DNA of 64,000 bases from Chytridium lagenaria (taxonomy: Eukaryota > Chytridiomycota > Chytridiomycetes > Chytridiales > Chytridiaceae). Each line of letters starts with the position of its first letter. Positions within the stretch are counted from its first letter, which is position 1. The stretch spans positions 186,001 through 250,000 of the forward strand of contig JAHLKC010000021.1 of assembly GCA_025449115.1 (NCBI GenBank), written 5' to 3'. A model generated the notes under the pieces. The model saw only the letters and a program-made list of their open reading frames with translations, was not told the origin of the DNA and made no database searches. Position numbers and translations under genes: made by a program. This document shows positions 25,493 to 38,500 of this stretch, one piece after another.

Positions 25493-27086
25493 TCTCTTTA
25501 TGCTCTGATACTTTTTTTTAGATAGTTTAATTATACAAATACACTTTTTTCATAAAGATATCATTAAAATATATTTTAATAATAGTTACCAATAAACGCT
25601 TATTAGTAAATAAATATCATACACGATCAACAAAATCCAAAATGAGTGACTTGGCGACATGGCTGGGACGCCATGTCAGGGGACACAAAGTTTAATATGC
25701 CAAGTTTCACAAAAAAAGTTTTTATCTATCTAAGTATATACTTGGATCTCTATTTGGTTTATACCTATCCGCAAAGCATTTATCTCTTGGTATTACTTTT
25801 CTTATTAAATACTGGGGAATCCCTCTTTTTCACTTTATTTTTATCACTTGTTGTTTCTTGTGGAGAAGACACGCTCTGCTTGCTTTGCTTGCTTGCTTTC
25901 TTCAAGGTGCTCCTTGAAAAGTAATAATTAATATTTAACCCACTCCTATGATAATATATATACTTGCGTTCCTAATCAAATCAAACCCTTCTTGCCGTCC
26001 ATCTCCGCACGAACCCTTACTCCCCCCTCAAAAGAAAAATTGATCAGAGAGGAACAGGAATTCTGCGTAATTGTTAACTCAATTCTTTATTATTATTTAC
26101 AATATCCTCCATCACCTAATAAGCTCTTGTTAGCTTTAAGCTTTATTAAAGAACACAAGGACAACATAAAAATGGTTTTGTAAAGCGAGCACCCTCTTTT
26201 AGTAAGCCACTCCCGCAGCGAAAATCTCAAGCCCAGGTCCAGCTCGGCATCGCCTCATTTCTGCGTGAGGGAATATTTAACTTTAAATAAACAGGGACAC
26301 TCATAAAGTCCACACTCCAGCAACGGTGAAGAAGACGGTGGTGTTAGATGAAAGTCGTACTTATTTACTTTGTGAAGAAATGGATAAGCAAACTTTACAA
26401 GGAGCAGCAGGTGAAGCCCAAGTGGAGCGAGCGTATAAGTGGAGCGAGTGTATTGGTTTTACTCTGAAGGGAATGGTGGTGATTTGGCTGGCTATCATGT
26501 GGTGATGCCAATATGTTGGCTCATAAAAATAGGCGGAATATGTCACATGTGGGCTTGCAGCCAGGATATTAATTTAATTTTTTTTTTGGGTTTGGAGAAT
26601 TTTAAAATATTTTCATTCTCAGGTCACTCGGACTCCCTCCCCGTCGAGTAACAGCCGCAGGTAAATAGTAATTATAAGCTGCATGCGTCCCCTCTTTTCT
26701 TGAGCACTAATAACTGACTGACTGTTTCCCCACAAAGAAAGCGAAAGCCTCTCTTCATTCAAGACACCGCCTAATATAGAGTGATTTGACGACACAATAA
26801 CTACATTTTCACACCTCCCACCCACCACCCACCACCCACCACCACCCTTGAACAAATTCGACTCCCCAATCTGAGCTCTCTTTTAACCATCTTCCATAAC
26901 CACTGGAACAAAAGAGGACCTATCCGACACTGCACACACACACTCTCTCTTGAACTTCACTAGGTTCGGCTTTACCCTCTTAAGCATCATCCATCACATC
27001 AACTCCTTCCGTTAAAAACTTCCTTCTCTTGCTTTCTTTACTTACTCCCCATCTCATACTCGCTCTCCATATAACAGGTGACCAAA
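25493..27086. promoter_or_regulatory. Upstream region of the GATA factor
   Basis: About 1.6 kb without a recognisable gene. The first half is AT-rich. A single GATAAG site lies at 26383-26388, which could in principle be autoregulatory. A CCACCCA-type repeat spans about 26815-26847 and is followed by a pyrimidine-rich stretch (26930-27075) running to the start codon, as is common in long fungal leaders of regulatory genes. Exact promoter and leader boundaries cannot be read. Confidence 0.4.
26815..26847. repeat. CCACCCA-type simple repeat
   Basis: Tandem CACC/CCCACCA units about 240 bp before the GATA-factor ATG. Confidence 0.75.
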
Positions 27087-30000
27087 ATGGCGCCGATTGT
27101 TCTCAAGATCAAGGCGTCGCAGAACAATGATAACTTTTCCCCATTTGCGGAGATGGACACTGGAGATGACCTTGCGCGGGCATGGAAGGTGTGCACCAAG
27201 GTGAGAAGATAGTCTTCTTAGGCTCTTTTGTAGTTGAATAGCTCTTTTTCTTTTACTAGCCTCGCCATTCTATCAATGTTTTGTGATTTACGCGCATTAT
27301 TCTCTTTTGCTCCCTTTTGCGTCTATTCCAGTTTGTTTAGTTTTTTAAAGGTGTTTATTACATTTTATTTTGAATGTATGTGTTTTGGAATTGGGTTGGA
27401 ATGTTTTGGGTGATGAGAGTCGTCGTCAATAGTGATGACAGTGGGGTGGTGGCGGAAGACTAGTTGTTCAGAATGACGGCGTTATGCGTTGGTTTTTGGG
27501 GATGGAAGAATGGACAACTCATTTGTTGGTTCCACTGACATGTCGGAATGACCGAGGGCTGTACTGCTTGGACCATCGATTTGGGGGTGAGAGAGAGATA
27601 TTCTGACAACTTTCTTGCATCGATGAATTTTTGATGGAAATATTCCCTTGAATGTCGTACAAGGGGTTTTTTGGGCTTTTTTGTCAATTGTTTTGTTTGA
27701 TCCTCAACAGCTTGTGGTCGGTCGATCATTTCCTTTTCTCGCTCTTCAACCCTGCTTTTTTTTCTCTTTTACACTATTTGAAGAGTTATACTTTATTAGC
27801 CAAAAAGGAAGGGAGAGGAGACGAAAAAGAGCGAGAGAGAAAAAAAAAACAAAAACATCAAAAAGGTGAAGCCTCAAAAGCTGACTTTTCCGCTTTCTGT
27901 CTTTCTTTACAACTCCCCAATGACAATCAGGTCAAGGACGCGCTCGAGCATGGCAACCGTTTGGAAAACCTGTCATGGCGTCTATGGCATCTTCACCAAT
28001 CCCTCGTCACTTCCAAAAAAATGACCCAACCCGAATTCAGAAAGCAAGCTACCCGCACTACCCGCAAGCTTAACGAAAACGACATCACGTCGTGTCATCA
28101 CCAGCATCTCCTTCAAAACTCTCCGCGTCAAAGTGCCATTAATCATCCTTCCCCACCAGCATCCACATCAACCCCTCCTTCTTCACCTCCCGCGTCAACG
28201 TCTCTCCATACCGATGATTTCCCAACACCGCGTCGTCATCTAGCGGCGTCGTTGGATCAAAGCGCTGCAAGACGGCCTTCCATGAGTGGGCTCACCCTTT
28301 TCCCATCCAACCCCATTCTTCTTCCTTACCATGTATCATCTCAACAACCTCAGACAGTTGCTTCAAAGCGACCATCTCCTTGCATCTTCACCCGCAATGG
28401 CTCCACTTCAGCACCCACGCCACCTTATGTCTCTCCTCCATTGGAATCCGCCATGCTCTCCGGTCCTCCTTCCTTCACCTCTGAAACCTCGGAAGGAGAC
28501 GACTCGGACACTGACATGATGGACATCAAGCTCGACACAGATGAACCCTCACCAACTCCCCATTGATACCTCCTCTACAACTATGGCACCAGCGCTTGCA
28601 ACCTTGGACGCCTTCTCCTCTGCAGATTTCGACGCTTTCCGTCGCCTGTTCAGCGATGATCACGAAGACGCTTCCATAATGATGATGACTGACACGCAGC
28701 CCCTTTCAGTCTTTGACCCCTCAGAGGACGATAATTTCCTCGGCGCACTCCTCTCCCACCCCCTTCCAAACCTCCATCTTCCCCAACGCGAACAACACCA
28801 ACCCCCTGTCTCACCTACCACCGAATCCTGCTTATTCTGGGAAGCCGTCCACGCCTTTTCTCCATCCTCTGCTCCATCAACGGTCGTCGCACCGGAACCC
28901 ATAGTTTTTTCGCTTCAAGACACATCATTGCATGAAGAGCCGTTTACGGAGCGTCATCATCCATCAGTGTTTTCAACCGCCACCACCACCACCACTACCA
29001 TGCCATTGGTTTTACCCACCAACATGGCATCGTTCCTCTCACCTGATGCTGTGGAAAAATCCTCGTGGCTTGACGATGCTCCGTCGCGCACCGTCAAAGC
29101 TAGACCTAGCCGTGCCGTCAAGACTGTGATCAAACCTCAACTTGCGCAACCTAAATCCCCCGTTGAAGAATCGTGGGCATCCGCAAACGCTATCGACAGG
29201 GAAGCCCTGGCAGCTTCCATGGCTGCCACTCTCTGTTTTTTACAGCAGAACGCAGCCAAAGACGTGGAAACATCTAAGGAAACATCCAAAACCGCCCCGT
29301 CCTTCCCACAGCTAACCACAACCAAAAACACATCAACTCTAAAACCCGCTCCCCCAAGCATCCTCGTAAAGTCCGTCCCCACCACTTCCATCCAACCAAC
29401 ATCCCGCTCCATCATCCCACCTCCACCCCCCAAAGCGCGCCCCACATCAACCGTCCCCGTCTCGTCCGCAAAACCCACACTCCCAGCATCACCCAAATCT
29501 CTCCTCTCGCAACAACCCTCCCCAACCCTCCCAACTCAATCCCCGCCACCCACATCGCCACGATTAAAACCGAAACCGGCGTTGTCCGAGACACCCACAC
29601 CCACCGTCACATCACACAGTGCTACCGTTTGCTCGGATTTGGCGTGCGCGAATTGTGGGGTCACGAGTACACCGCTTTGGAGAAGAGGGTTGAATGACGA
29701 TGTCTTGTGTAATGCTTGTGGGTTGTAGTGAGTATACATTCCATACACACTCCCCCCCCCATTTTTCTTTTGCGCGTCTTTTATATATATTTAATGTTGA
29801 TTAACCTCCTTCTCTTTTTTCCTCCCAATTTAAGCTTGAAACTTCATCATGTCAATCGCCCCAAAACGCTTCGCCCAACCTCGAAAAAGGACACAGAAGG
29901 GTTACCCAGCGTCGAATGTCACAACTGCATGACCAAGAACACGCCTCTCTGGAGACGCGACGACGAAGGTCGACCCCTCTGCAACGCCTGCGGTCTATAG

Positions 30001-30432
30001 TAAGTCCTCACCCCCTTTTTTCCCTTCCTTCCATCGTACTCACTCGCCTTTTCCTAGTCATAAACTCCACAACGAACCCGCCCTCTCTCCATGAAAACTG
30101 ACGTGATCCGTAAACGTCACCGTAACGACGATGTCTCCACCCCACCAACCCCAACCCCCGCCACCGCATCAGCAGCAACCGAACCCCCGCGTAAACGCCA
30201 TCGAAAAGAAAAGACGGTGGCGAAGACTGTTGCGAGGCCAGAGACGGTGGGACCGCCCGTGGCGAGGGTTGGCGGGGGGCGACCGGAAGTGGCGTTGTTT
30301 GCGGGGTGGGTTGCTGGACGAATGGGGTTTGAGGATGAAGAGGGGGAGGGGGAGGAGGAGGGTGATGGTGTTTGTGGGGAGAGATCGGCGGTGGGATTGT
30401 TTTCGTTGGAGGATGGAGTCAAATTGTCGTGA
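27087..30432 (+). CDS. GATA-type transcription factor with two zinc fingers and an AreA-type N-terminal box
   Basis: Sequence-specific regulator predicted to bind GATA sites. Exon 1 (27087-27200, [13 protein letters not shown]) carries a short acidic leader with [10 protein letters not shown]. After a 730-bp intron, exon 2 (from 27931) gives [12 protein letters not shown]. Together these form the conserved N-terminal box of fungal AreA-like GATA factors (formerly DUF1752). A long Ser/Pro/Thr-rich stretch follows. Finger 1 (29645-29719, [15 protein letters not shown] to CNACGL) and finger 2 (29917-29991, [15 protein letters not shown] to CNACGL) are both C-x2-C-x17-C-x2-C. Each is split by an intron just after the ACGL (29728-29834 and 30000-30057), and the second continues [20 protein letters not shown]. 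The fingers are separated by about 30 residues. One extra base near 28560 breaks the frame. The pathway (nitrogen, iron or other) cannot be read from sequence. Confidence 0.88.
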
Positions 30433-31115
30433 CGCTGTTTTTTGGTTTTGTACAGGGTGAGAAAGGAAGTTGTCTCCTTTTTTATTCTTTTGCTTTTTGT
30501 TATTTTGTGGTTGTTTTTTTTTTCTTAATTTTCGCTGGCGTGCGCATCATACAGGAATTTTCAGACTCCTTTGTTCCTTTCTTTTTGCATACTTGTTTTC
30601 TTATTCTTTTTGGAACTCGTCCTCGTTTTATTTTTTCTTGTCTATTGTCAGTTTTCTCTGTATTTTTGTGTCTGTGCTGCTGTTATTTTTAGCTGTCCCG
30701 CCTCTCTTTGTTTTTTATATTTTTCTCTTACTCTATATTGTTACATGTTGGATTGTTTAAAATCCAAAATTCTTGCTTGATTGATTTCAGTGAACTACAG
30801 AAAAAAACAATAATAATCTAAACACGTTTTTCAAAAGTGTTTTGTCGTGAATGGTTTCGTAAACAACAGACACGTTTATCCAAATACGAACAAGAATAGG
30901 GAAGAAAAAAAGGCGTTATATGTAACAGATCTCATAATCGACCCACATTCATGTTTACTTTCAAGCATCATACCACAAATCACCTCAAAAGCGATTCTCC
31001 ACTACACCTCCGCAATAGAAAACCAGCAAACAAAACAAAAACAAAAAAAAAAAAAAAGACCATCCAAAGACAAAAAGAAGAAAAAAAGATAGAAAAAAGA
31101 CACCATAAAAAGAAT
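30433..31115. other. Intergenic, convergent 3' regions of GATA factor and Mtr10
   Basis: About 680 bp of T-rich then A-rich sequence, as expected for 3' UTRs of two converging genes. The open frames here are low-complexity Phe/Leu or Lys strings with no family similarity. Confidence 0.6.
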
Positions 31116-34100
31116 CTACACCCCAACCGCACCCGCCACTCTCACCATCTTCCTCTCATAATCCGTCGCAAACCTCAGCATCTTCCTCTCCACATTCCTC
31201 GCAACCCTCCTATCCACATCCCCAGCAATTTGCGTCAAAAATCCTTGCTTCACTTCATTCGTAACCCCACTCTCCGGAAGCCCCGCAACCGCAACCCCCA
31301 GCATCACAACCCCCTCCCCAGGTGGTAAAGCATCAAACAACAACATGACAACAGTCCCAACAAGGTTCTCAGAGGCCTTGGGTCCCAAAAACTCTTCATC
31401 GTCTTGCAATGATCGTTCAAGCGCTAGATCCATCCCATCCGCATTGATCATCTGCGTGCTGGAGGAGAAGGTGAACATGAGACCGGTGAGGATACCCCGG
31501 AAAATGTCGGCGGATTCAGCGCGTAACACGGCGACGAGGACGTCAATGAGTTCAGGAGGGGTGGAGGTACGGCGGGGGGTGTTCGGGGACGAGACGGAGA
31601 GGTGGTGGGCGTTGCAGGTTGCGTTTGGGAGGTGAGGTGGTTGGGTGTTCCAGGGGTTAGTCTTGGATCGGTACGGGTATAAGGGTTGGCGGCGAGGGCT
31701 AGGCGGCGTTCGCGCCAAAAGGGAGAGGCGAGTTTAAAGACGCTACGGAAGAAGCGGCAGTAAAGGGCGAGCCAGGCGTTGTTGTCGTTGGTCTCCATGC
31801 AGGCGATGGCGCATTTGACAAAGGAGGGGAGAAGCGGGGATTGGACAAATAGGGTGGGGCATGTGTTGACAAAGGCTGAAAGGAGGAGGAAGTAGTCCTC
31901 GATCACTGATGTAATTTCAGTCAGAATAAAATTAAATACGGGAGTTTGATTACCATACGAGATCTTGTGAAGGGAACCGGCATACGACTGAATAATAGTG
32001 AACGCTCCTTGACTCATACTCTCTACCAACTGATACATGGCCGCACTCTCCCCATCCCTCTCATCTCCAAAAAACTTGACCAACGACGACGCAACCCACA
32101 AAAGACTACTCGACTCTGGATCCGCAGCGTAAGCCGCGGCGAGTTTCGGGACAATCTCTGGAAGCAATGACCTGACGTTTCGATGGTACCGCTTGATGAG
32201 GAAATTGATGGGTTTACAGACTGCGGATGTGATGGACGGAAGGTTGAGGTCGAGGAGACCGCTAAGAAGTGGCCACATGCTTCGGAAAATGAGAATGCAG
32301 GGGTGGTTCTCTCCAAGATCGTCTGGAGTTTCCACCACATCAATCCATATAGCAAACTGGGCGACGAGATCTTTTTAAATGGTCAAATACCAGATGATGT
32401 GTCAAAAAACTCACCGCCAGCCTCGCGCTGAACTCTTTTCAGCTCTATACCATTCTTGTCCTTCTCCATTTGACATAATGCGATGAGTTCATGAAGACGT
32501 TGTGCCGTGGGAAGACAAAACATTTCTAGAACCTTATGCAAGTTTGGCGGTCCACCCTCCGGCGTCACAATCGGAACATGCTTAATAACATGAGCAAGTG
32601 CCTCTGTTAGATCGCGTCTCTCAACAAATTCCATTTGACTCATAATGTTGAGGTAGAAAGGGTGAAGTTGACCGAGATAATCCACAATCCTCTAACAATA
32701 CGTAAGTTAAACAACGTATAAATTCAGGTTCAAACCTCTCCACATTCGTTGCAAAGATACTTTAACGCACGGCTGGCAGCCGTTATCGACTCCGCGTCTT
32801 CAAATCCCTTTGACACGTAGGTCATCTGGTAAGGCAGAAACTCGGGATGCATCTTTGTCCATCTCGCCCATCGTCCAATTACAAGAATAGCGGCGTATCT
32901 GACCTTAGGATGCGAAGGTAGCTGCGGCAACATGCTCATGATTTCCGCAAGTGCATTGCCTTCACCCTCCAATAGTTTATCACCCATCGTCCGGACAGCA
33001 AACAATGGTGCCTCAATCTTCTGCCATGCCACGTTCGGGTCCAACGCACCTGCCCCCGATCCAGCAACCACAAAATTCTTGAGTAGAAGGTGAGGCTTAG
33101 ATAGCGCCTCCTCGGGTCCAAGAATAACCACACAATCCTTCAATACATCCCCAACTTTATGTCTAAACTCTCTGAACTCGTCTCTCTCCTCCCCGGTCCA
33201 GGCAGACACGTCCTCTGGGTAATGAAGGTGCTTAATCATGCCATCCATCAATCTCCGAAAAATATAAGTAAAATGCGGCCGAGACGAAGGTGTAATCGCC
33301 TCAGCAAGCATCGACCAGAACAAAAATGTGATTCCCACCACCTCTAATTCATTACACTCTGCACACAAAAGGAGTCCGTCGATGATTCCTTTCCAGCCCT
33401 CCAAGTTATCAATAATGAGGTTGCAGTATGCTTCTCCAGCTGCGGAGAAGATGCGGCAAAGACCTCGAAGTTTCTCATCGTCTTCACACTGCGATACAGC
33501 CGGAACGAGAGTCTGAAGACCTTTATAAATAGAATGCACGGTCTCCATGAATACGCTTGGCTCCGTTTTTGTTCTCAGACACCGTCCGGATTCGTCAATG
33601 ACACTGCAGATGACGTCTACCGCAACGTCAAAGAGAGATTCCGAATTTAAGGATTCAAAGGCCTTCTCTACGACATTGGTTCCCTGAAGCATAGGCAATT
33701 TGATAGCTTCCGATGTGATCCAGCTTGACAAGCAATTAAGCACTTCCTTTTGCAAGTTCTCAGGGATACCTGGGGCGACAAGTTAAAATGAACATGCGCA
33801 ATAATTAAGTAGGCTTACCAGAGTTTTGAATAACGGTGAGCATATGCAATACAGTTTGAGCGTTCCCGTCAATCAAGGTGCTAAGCCTTTCTTCCACTTC
33901 CTCTGGCTTCAAACATACGGTCAGCCGGCACTCTTGTAAGAACAATAACAATGCAAGCGGCTATAGATTATTCACCTGGAGCGAAACCTGCTTCCTCTTT
34001 GTGCATTCCTCCGGTAGGGACCCGATAAAGATGAGTAGCAGGCCAACATCCTCTTGCTTGGAAAACATGTACGAAAGCTGCTCTATAGGAGATTCCCATT

Positions 34101-34580
34101 CCGGCATCAAGATGGCCAAGTCCGCCAATGCAAGGCATACATAGCTAGTCACAGGTCGCGGCAATGTCTTTGCCTTTAGCAATAAACTGAGAAGTGAATC
34201 TCTTAGCGCTTCTTTGGCCAGACGGTCCAGTTGAAAGATATCAAAGATGATCTTCCGGACAAAGATTAGGTTCATTCAATTAGTTCGCGGACTACATACC
34301 TTCTTTCGAATGTTTTGAGCGGCAAGCATCAGTTCTTGATACTCCATATCCTGACTCCGCAGCATCTGGTCCGAAATAGCCCATGCTTCGGGCTTTTTTT
34401 GCAAAGGTTTGTTTATGTCAGACTATAACGCACTTGAAACACCGTTACCGTTTTTTGGAATTCATCAAGCCATGTGTTAGCTTTCTCCCTCTGCTCTCCT
34501 TGGACATTGACGTCGTATAATGTCTTTATGGCTGCACGCACGATCTCTAGTGTTGGTGGTGCTCCATGCAGGGAACTCAT
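31116..34580 (-). CDS. Mtr10 / transportin-3 (karyopherin-beta import receptor)
   Basis: Importin-beta family receptor that carries SR and other RNA-binding proteins into the nucleus. I chose the ATG at 34580 (MSSLHGAPPTLEIVRAAIKT) because it puts the conserved APTLE-VL-AI-ALY motif at the extreme N-terminus. The upstream open frame to 34649 lacks similarity. The next exons give the RanGTP-binding region (KKPEAWAISDQMLRSQDMEY near 34400, then IIFDIFQLDRLAKEALRDSL near 34240). Also clear are PRPVTSYVCLALADLAILM near 34160, CLSSWITSEAIKLPML near 33730, the long exon 33755-32730, and a C-terminal exon ending YERKMVRVAGAVGV at 31116. The family length (about 950 residues) fits. Introns are short, about 45-70 bp. 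With exportin-7 this makes two karyopherins in one window. Confidence 0.9.
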
Positions 34581-35542
34581 CATTTTTTCACAACAAGAAT
34601 TTTTGAAATGATGCCTTAACTCCGTATAAACGAAGAGCTCTGGCTCCATTGGCCCCTTATTGAAGATACGATGAATGTATTATGGATTGAGGAAAATGTC
34701 ACTACGCTTATAGAATAACATGCAGTACATAAGCAGAAGGTTTACTTAAAAAACCCTTTGTGCAGAGTAACATTGGCACTGTAAGTTGTTTGCTACCATC
34801 TCCCATCACAATTACCACAACTAAAAACGGACGAACCAAGAGACAATGACGGCAAAGGAATAGCCACAGCAAAAAAAGAATACGCACGCGAGCTTATAAC
34901 CATGTAAGATTCGGTTCTTCATCCGCGTCATTTTTCCTAGGGATGTTTTTTTTTTTCTTTTTTTTTACCGTTTAAATATAGCATAATTTCCGTTTATGTG
35001 AGCTCTGGGTCGAGCTTAAAATCTTTTAAACCTTACTAATTTAATATTCGCTAGTATGGATAGAACCAGAAACAGCGGCCAGAACATGAAAAACTAACGT
35101 CTTTTATTTTATTTCCATTTAGCAATTCCAAACAATTATATTGATATAGTGAGAAGACGAATATGATATTTAGCATATCATGGGTCTAAATCCGGAACAA
35201 CAAAATAGTAATTGAATAAAATACTACGCGCCTACCGCGTTCTTTTTAAAAGATTTGCATGCAGACAAAAAGTCATAAAAAATAACACGACAGGAAAAAA
35301 TAAAAACATATTCGAATGACGATATCAGCGAATTTCGTCAACATGGCAAGACAAGAACAAAATAAATCAAAAAGCTTCGGTTTGCTTTCGATGACCGCAT
35401 ACATTATGTATAGATTTGTAGATTGACAGGGGGAATCATAGAATACGTGAAACAAGGAGGGGAACGCGTGTAAGTGACGAGAAAAAAAATAATTGAGAAA
35501 AACACGAGAATAAAAAGGCAAGACAGCACATAAAAAAGGTTT
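34581..35542. other. Intergenic, Mtr10 5' side and Mpe1 3' side
   Basis: About 960 bp, strongly AT-rich, with a T-rich tract at about 34947-34968. The part next to 34581 should hold the Mtr10 promoter and the part next to 35542 the Mpe1 3' UTR. Nothing else was recognised. Confidence 0.5.
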
Positions 35543-38500
35543 TCACGACGACGTTCTCGGTCTCTGATCCCTCGCCCCAACCTCAATCACATCCATCTCC
35601 CTCTTCCTCTTCACATCATCTCTCCTCCCCATCATCCTCTGATGGCCCTGCTGCGGCATCCCCTGCATCCCCATCCCATTCATTACGTTCATTCCGTTCA
35701 TCCCATTCATCCCGTTCATCCCGTTCATCCCCCTCATTATACCCATCGGTGGCATCATGGGCATCCCCCCATTCATCCTCATCATCCCCCCCATCATCCC
35801 ATCCCCATAACCATTAAACCCCTGCATAAACTGCTGCGGGGCGGCTGCCACCTCTGCGGCGCATGCTGCATCCCAGGAATAGGTGTCTCAAACGACGGGC
35901 CAGTGTATCCTTTATGCTGGACATACCCAGGACCAGGGTTACGTTGGAAACGTCGGGGTTTGGGGTTTCGATAATACGATAGGGGCGGTTCGGGGGGACG
36001 CGGGAGACTGGGGCGGCGGTGGATTTGGCAGGGGCTGGTGTGTCATCGGAGGAAGTAGGGGGTTGGGAGACGCTCTGGTGGGTGGTGGAGAAGGACGAGC
36101 AGCATCGGGGCGCAGGACTCGGTGACGCGGATTTTTCGGCAACCAGGGACAGGTGGCGGATGTAAAGCGTTTGCATGATCTCTGAGGTGTTTCTCGATAC
36201 TGTCCCTGAGGGTGTTATCAGGGATCAGAAGATCGGGTGTGCATTGGGGTATCGCAGGAGGGACAGCGGAAACGTTTTGAGTGGTCCTCGTGTTCTAAGA
36301 GACGGTCGCGTGCGCATTCATCGCAGTAGTGGGCTTTGCAGCAGGGAAGGAAACGGGGTCTTTCATGTTCTTGTGGCACCAGGGGCATTCGAATTCGGCG
36401 GGAACTGGAGCGAGCTCGTAGATGTCGCCGACTCCGACGTACGAGCTTGCAGACGGTGCGACTTTGGACCATGCGACACTGTTGCAGAAAAATAATAATG
36501 GATTAATGCACAGTTCTGAAGGAACGGTAAAAGGTTCAAAAAAAGCATGCAAAGCACGTTATAAAATAAAGGAAATATATATGTACACAGGACATATCGA
36601 AACAAAAACACACCTATTGGGAGCTGCAACCACAAATTCTCCATTCTGCGTGACCATTACCCCTGCACCTGCCGAATTCTTATCTTCAACAGGCTTCAAA
36701 AATATTCTCGGAATCCCCGTCGTCCTCTTCAGCTTTGGGCGATCAAACTCCTTATCCCCAATCGTAGGACACTGGTTAATAAAATGACCTAAACATAACC
36801 ACGTTAACATATCTTCCTACAATGGGAAAAAAAGGGAAACAGAATCAAAAAACGTACCTTTCTGTCCACACCTATAACAAATATAACCAGGCCTCGGCGC
36901 TCTATTCTGGAAATTTTGAAACCCGCCTCCAAACTTACTGTACCCCCCATCCCCTGCATCACTTGCATCACCAACCATAGAAGGCTTCGCGTCACCAGCA
37001 CCAGGCGGTCCAGCCCCAGCAGCAGCCGGTGCACTAGTCGTCGCAGCAGCAGCCGCAGTTGGTGCGGCTCCAGCAGGTTTATGAACCGCAGGACCTCCAG
37101 GGTTGAATCCCCGCGCCCCCGGAACCCACCACCATTCCAAGCACGAGGAACGGGACGATGACTGAAAAATAACATGTGAGTATTATGCGAAAAAATTTAG
37201 GATAGGAGGAAGGGGGGGGGAAGGGAGGAAAGACTTACGTTGACATTTTTTCGAGGTCTTGCTGCCATTGCGAATCTTGTGTGGAGAACATGGCTTGAAT
37301 ACGTTCCTCTTCCGTCATGTTCTCTAAATCAGCCGTCGAAGCAGCAGGTGCAGGTGCGGGGGCAGGTTTTGTCCTATAACAAAATAAAAATGGCCATCAA
37401 TATGCACGTCCAAACGATACAGAAAAAGAAATAAAATAAAATATTTAGAGTGTAAATGTAAACTCACTGTGGCGCGTTATTCACCAACGTCATATGTTTT
37501 GGTATGGAGCCTCCACCCGGCATCGGAGCAGCCATAGGTCTTCCACGTCCAAACCCACCTCCCGGTCCACTCTGCATAGGCATAGCGTTGTTAAGGTATC
37601 GCTGTGCGGTACCCTTGCCAGGTCTTGAGGCGGGGTTGCGGTTAACGAGAATGGAGGTATTGCGAGGAATGATGACACTGTCGTCGACATATTCTAAATT
37701 AAAGAAATATATAAGGTGAAAAAGGTCAGTACTTGTTGGTCATTTTAAGGAAAGCTATTTTGGGTGAGTGTATTATGCAAAGGAAGGTTTAAGGGATGGA
37801 GGGGAGCATGGAAAGAAAGAGACGCGTTTCATGACCAAATGGAATGCAGGTAGGTTATGGGGTTTGAGACAAAAAACCCCCTACACATCTGTATTTCAAT
37901 ATGTCCGATGAGAATGGAACGATGCGAAAGGAAAGAAAAAAATGATTGCCGACTCAATTAAGCCAAATAATCTCCCGCACATAATTAAAGCCAACTTCCA
38001 ATTCATTGCCCTCATAAAGGTTCTGATGAAAAGGAAAAAAGGCGAGAGGCATGGAGGAAGTAAAGAAGGTAGTGAGGAATCGTCCATATAAAACAGGAAG
38101 GCCACGCCAGGAACATACATATAAATAAACATAACAAAATAATGAAAACAAAAAAAAAACAAAAACAAACAGCAAACGAATAAAACAATGTAGCGATAAA
38201 GCTGTACTCCCAACATCCACTCAAGTCAAGTCCACGCAAAGAAAAGCCAAGAACGCTCAGCAGCGACGTGGATTAAGGTCCAAGACAAAGCCAGAGCAGC
38301 AGAGGAAATCCGATGATCAAAGGCGAGCCGAAAGCCTTGATCATAGTATACATTACTTGCGAGGTATGCGTTGCAATAAAGGAATCAACCTAAAGCGTAG
38401 TCGAATTCCCTTGATAACGAAAGCACGCGAAAGCTCTCAAACGGACGTGAGTCGTATCACTTGGTTTTATTGGTACCCATATGGCGTACTCGTGCAACCC

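Noticed and set aside
27652..27930. Extension of the GATA exon 2 frame upstream of 27931
   Set aside because: The stretch is low-complexity and precedes a good acceptor; splicing from 27200 to 27931 keeps the conserved N-terminal box together.
30372..30780. Phe/Val/Leu-rich frames after the GATA gene
   Set aside because: Same T-rich 3' region artefact; no start context or motif.
37896..38239. Hydrophobic minus-strand frames inside the long Mpe1 intron
   Set aside because: They overlap one another in several frames and are composed of Phe/Leu/Cys from T-rich sequence; no independent gene is supported.
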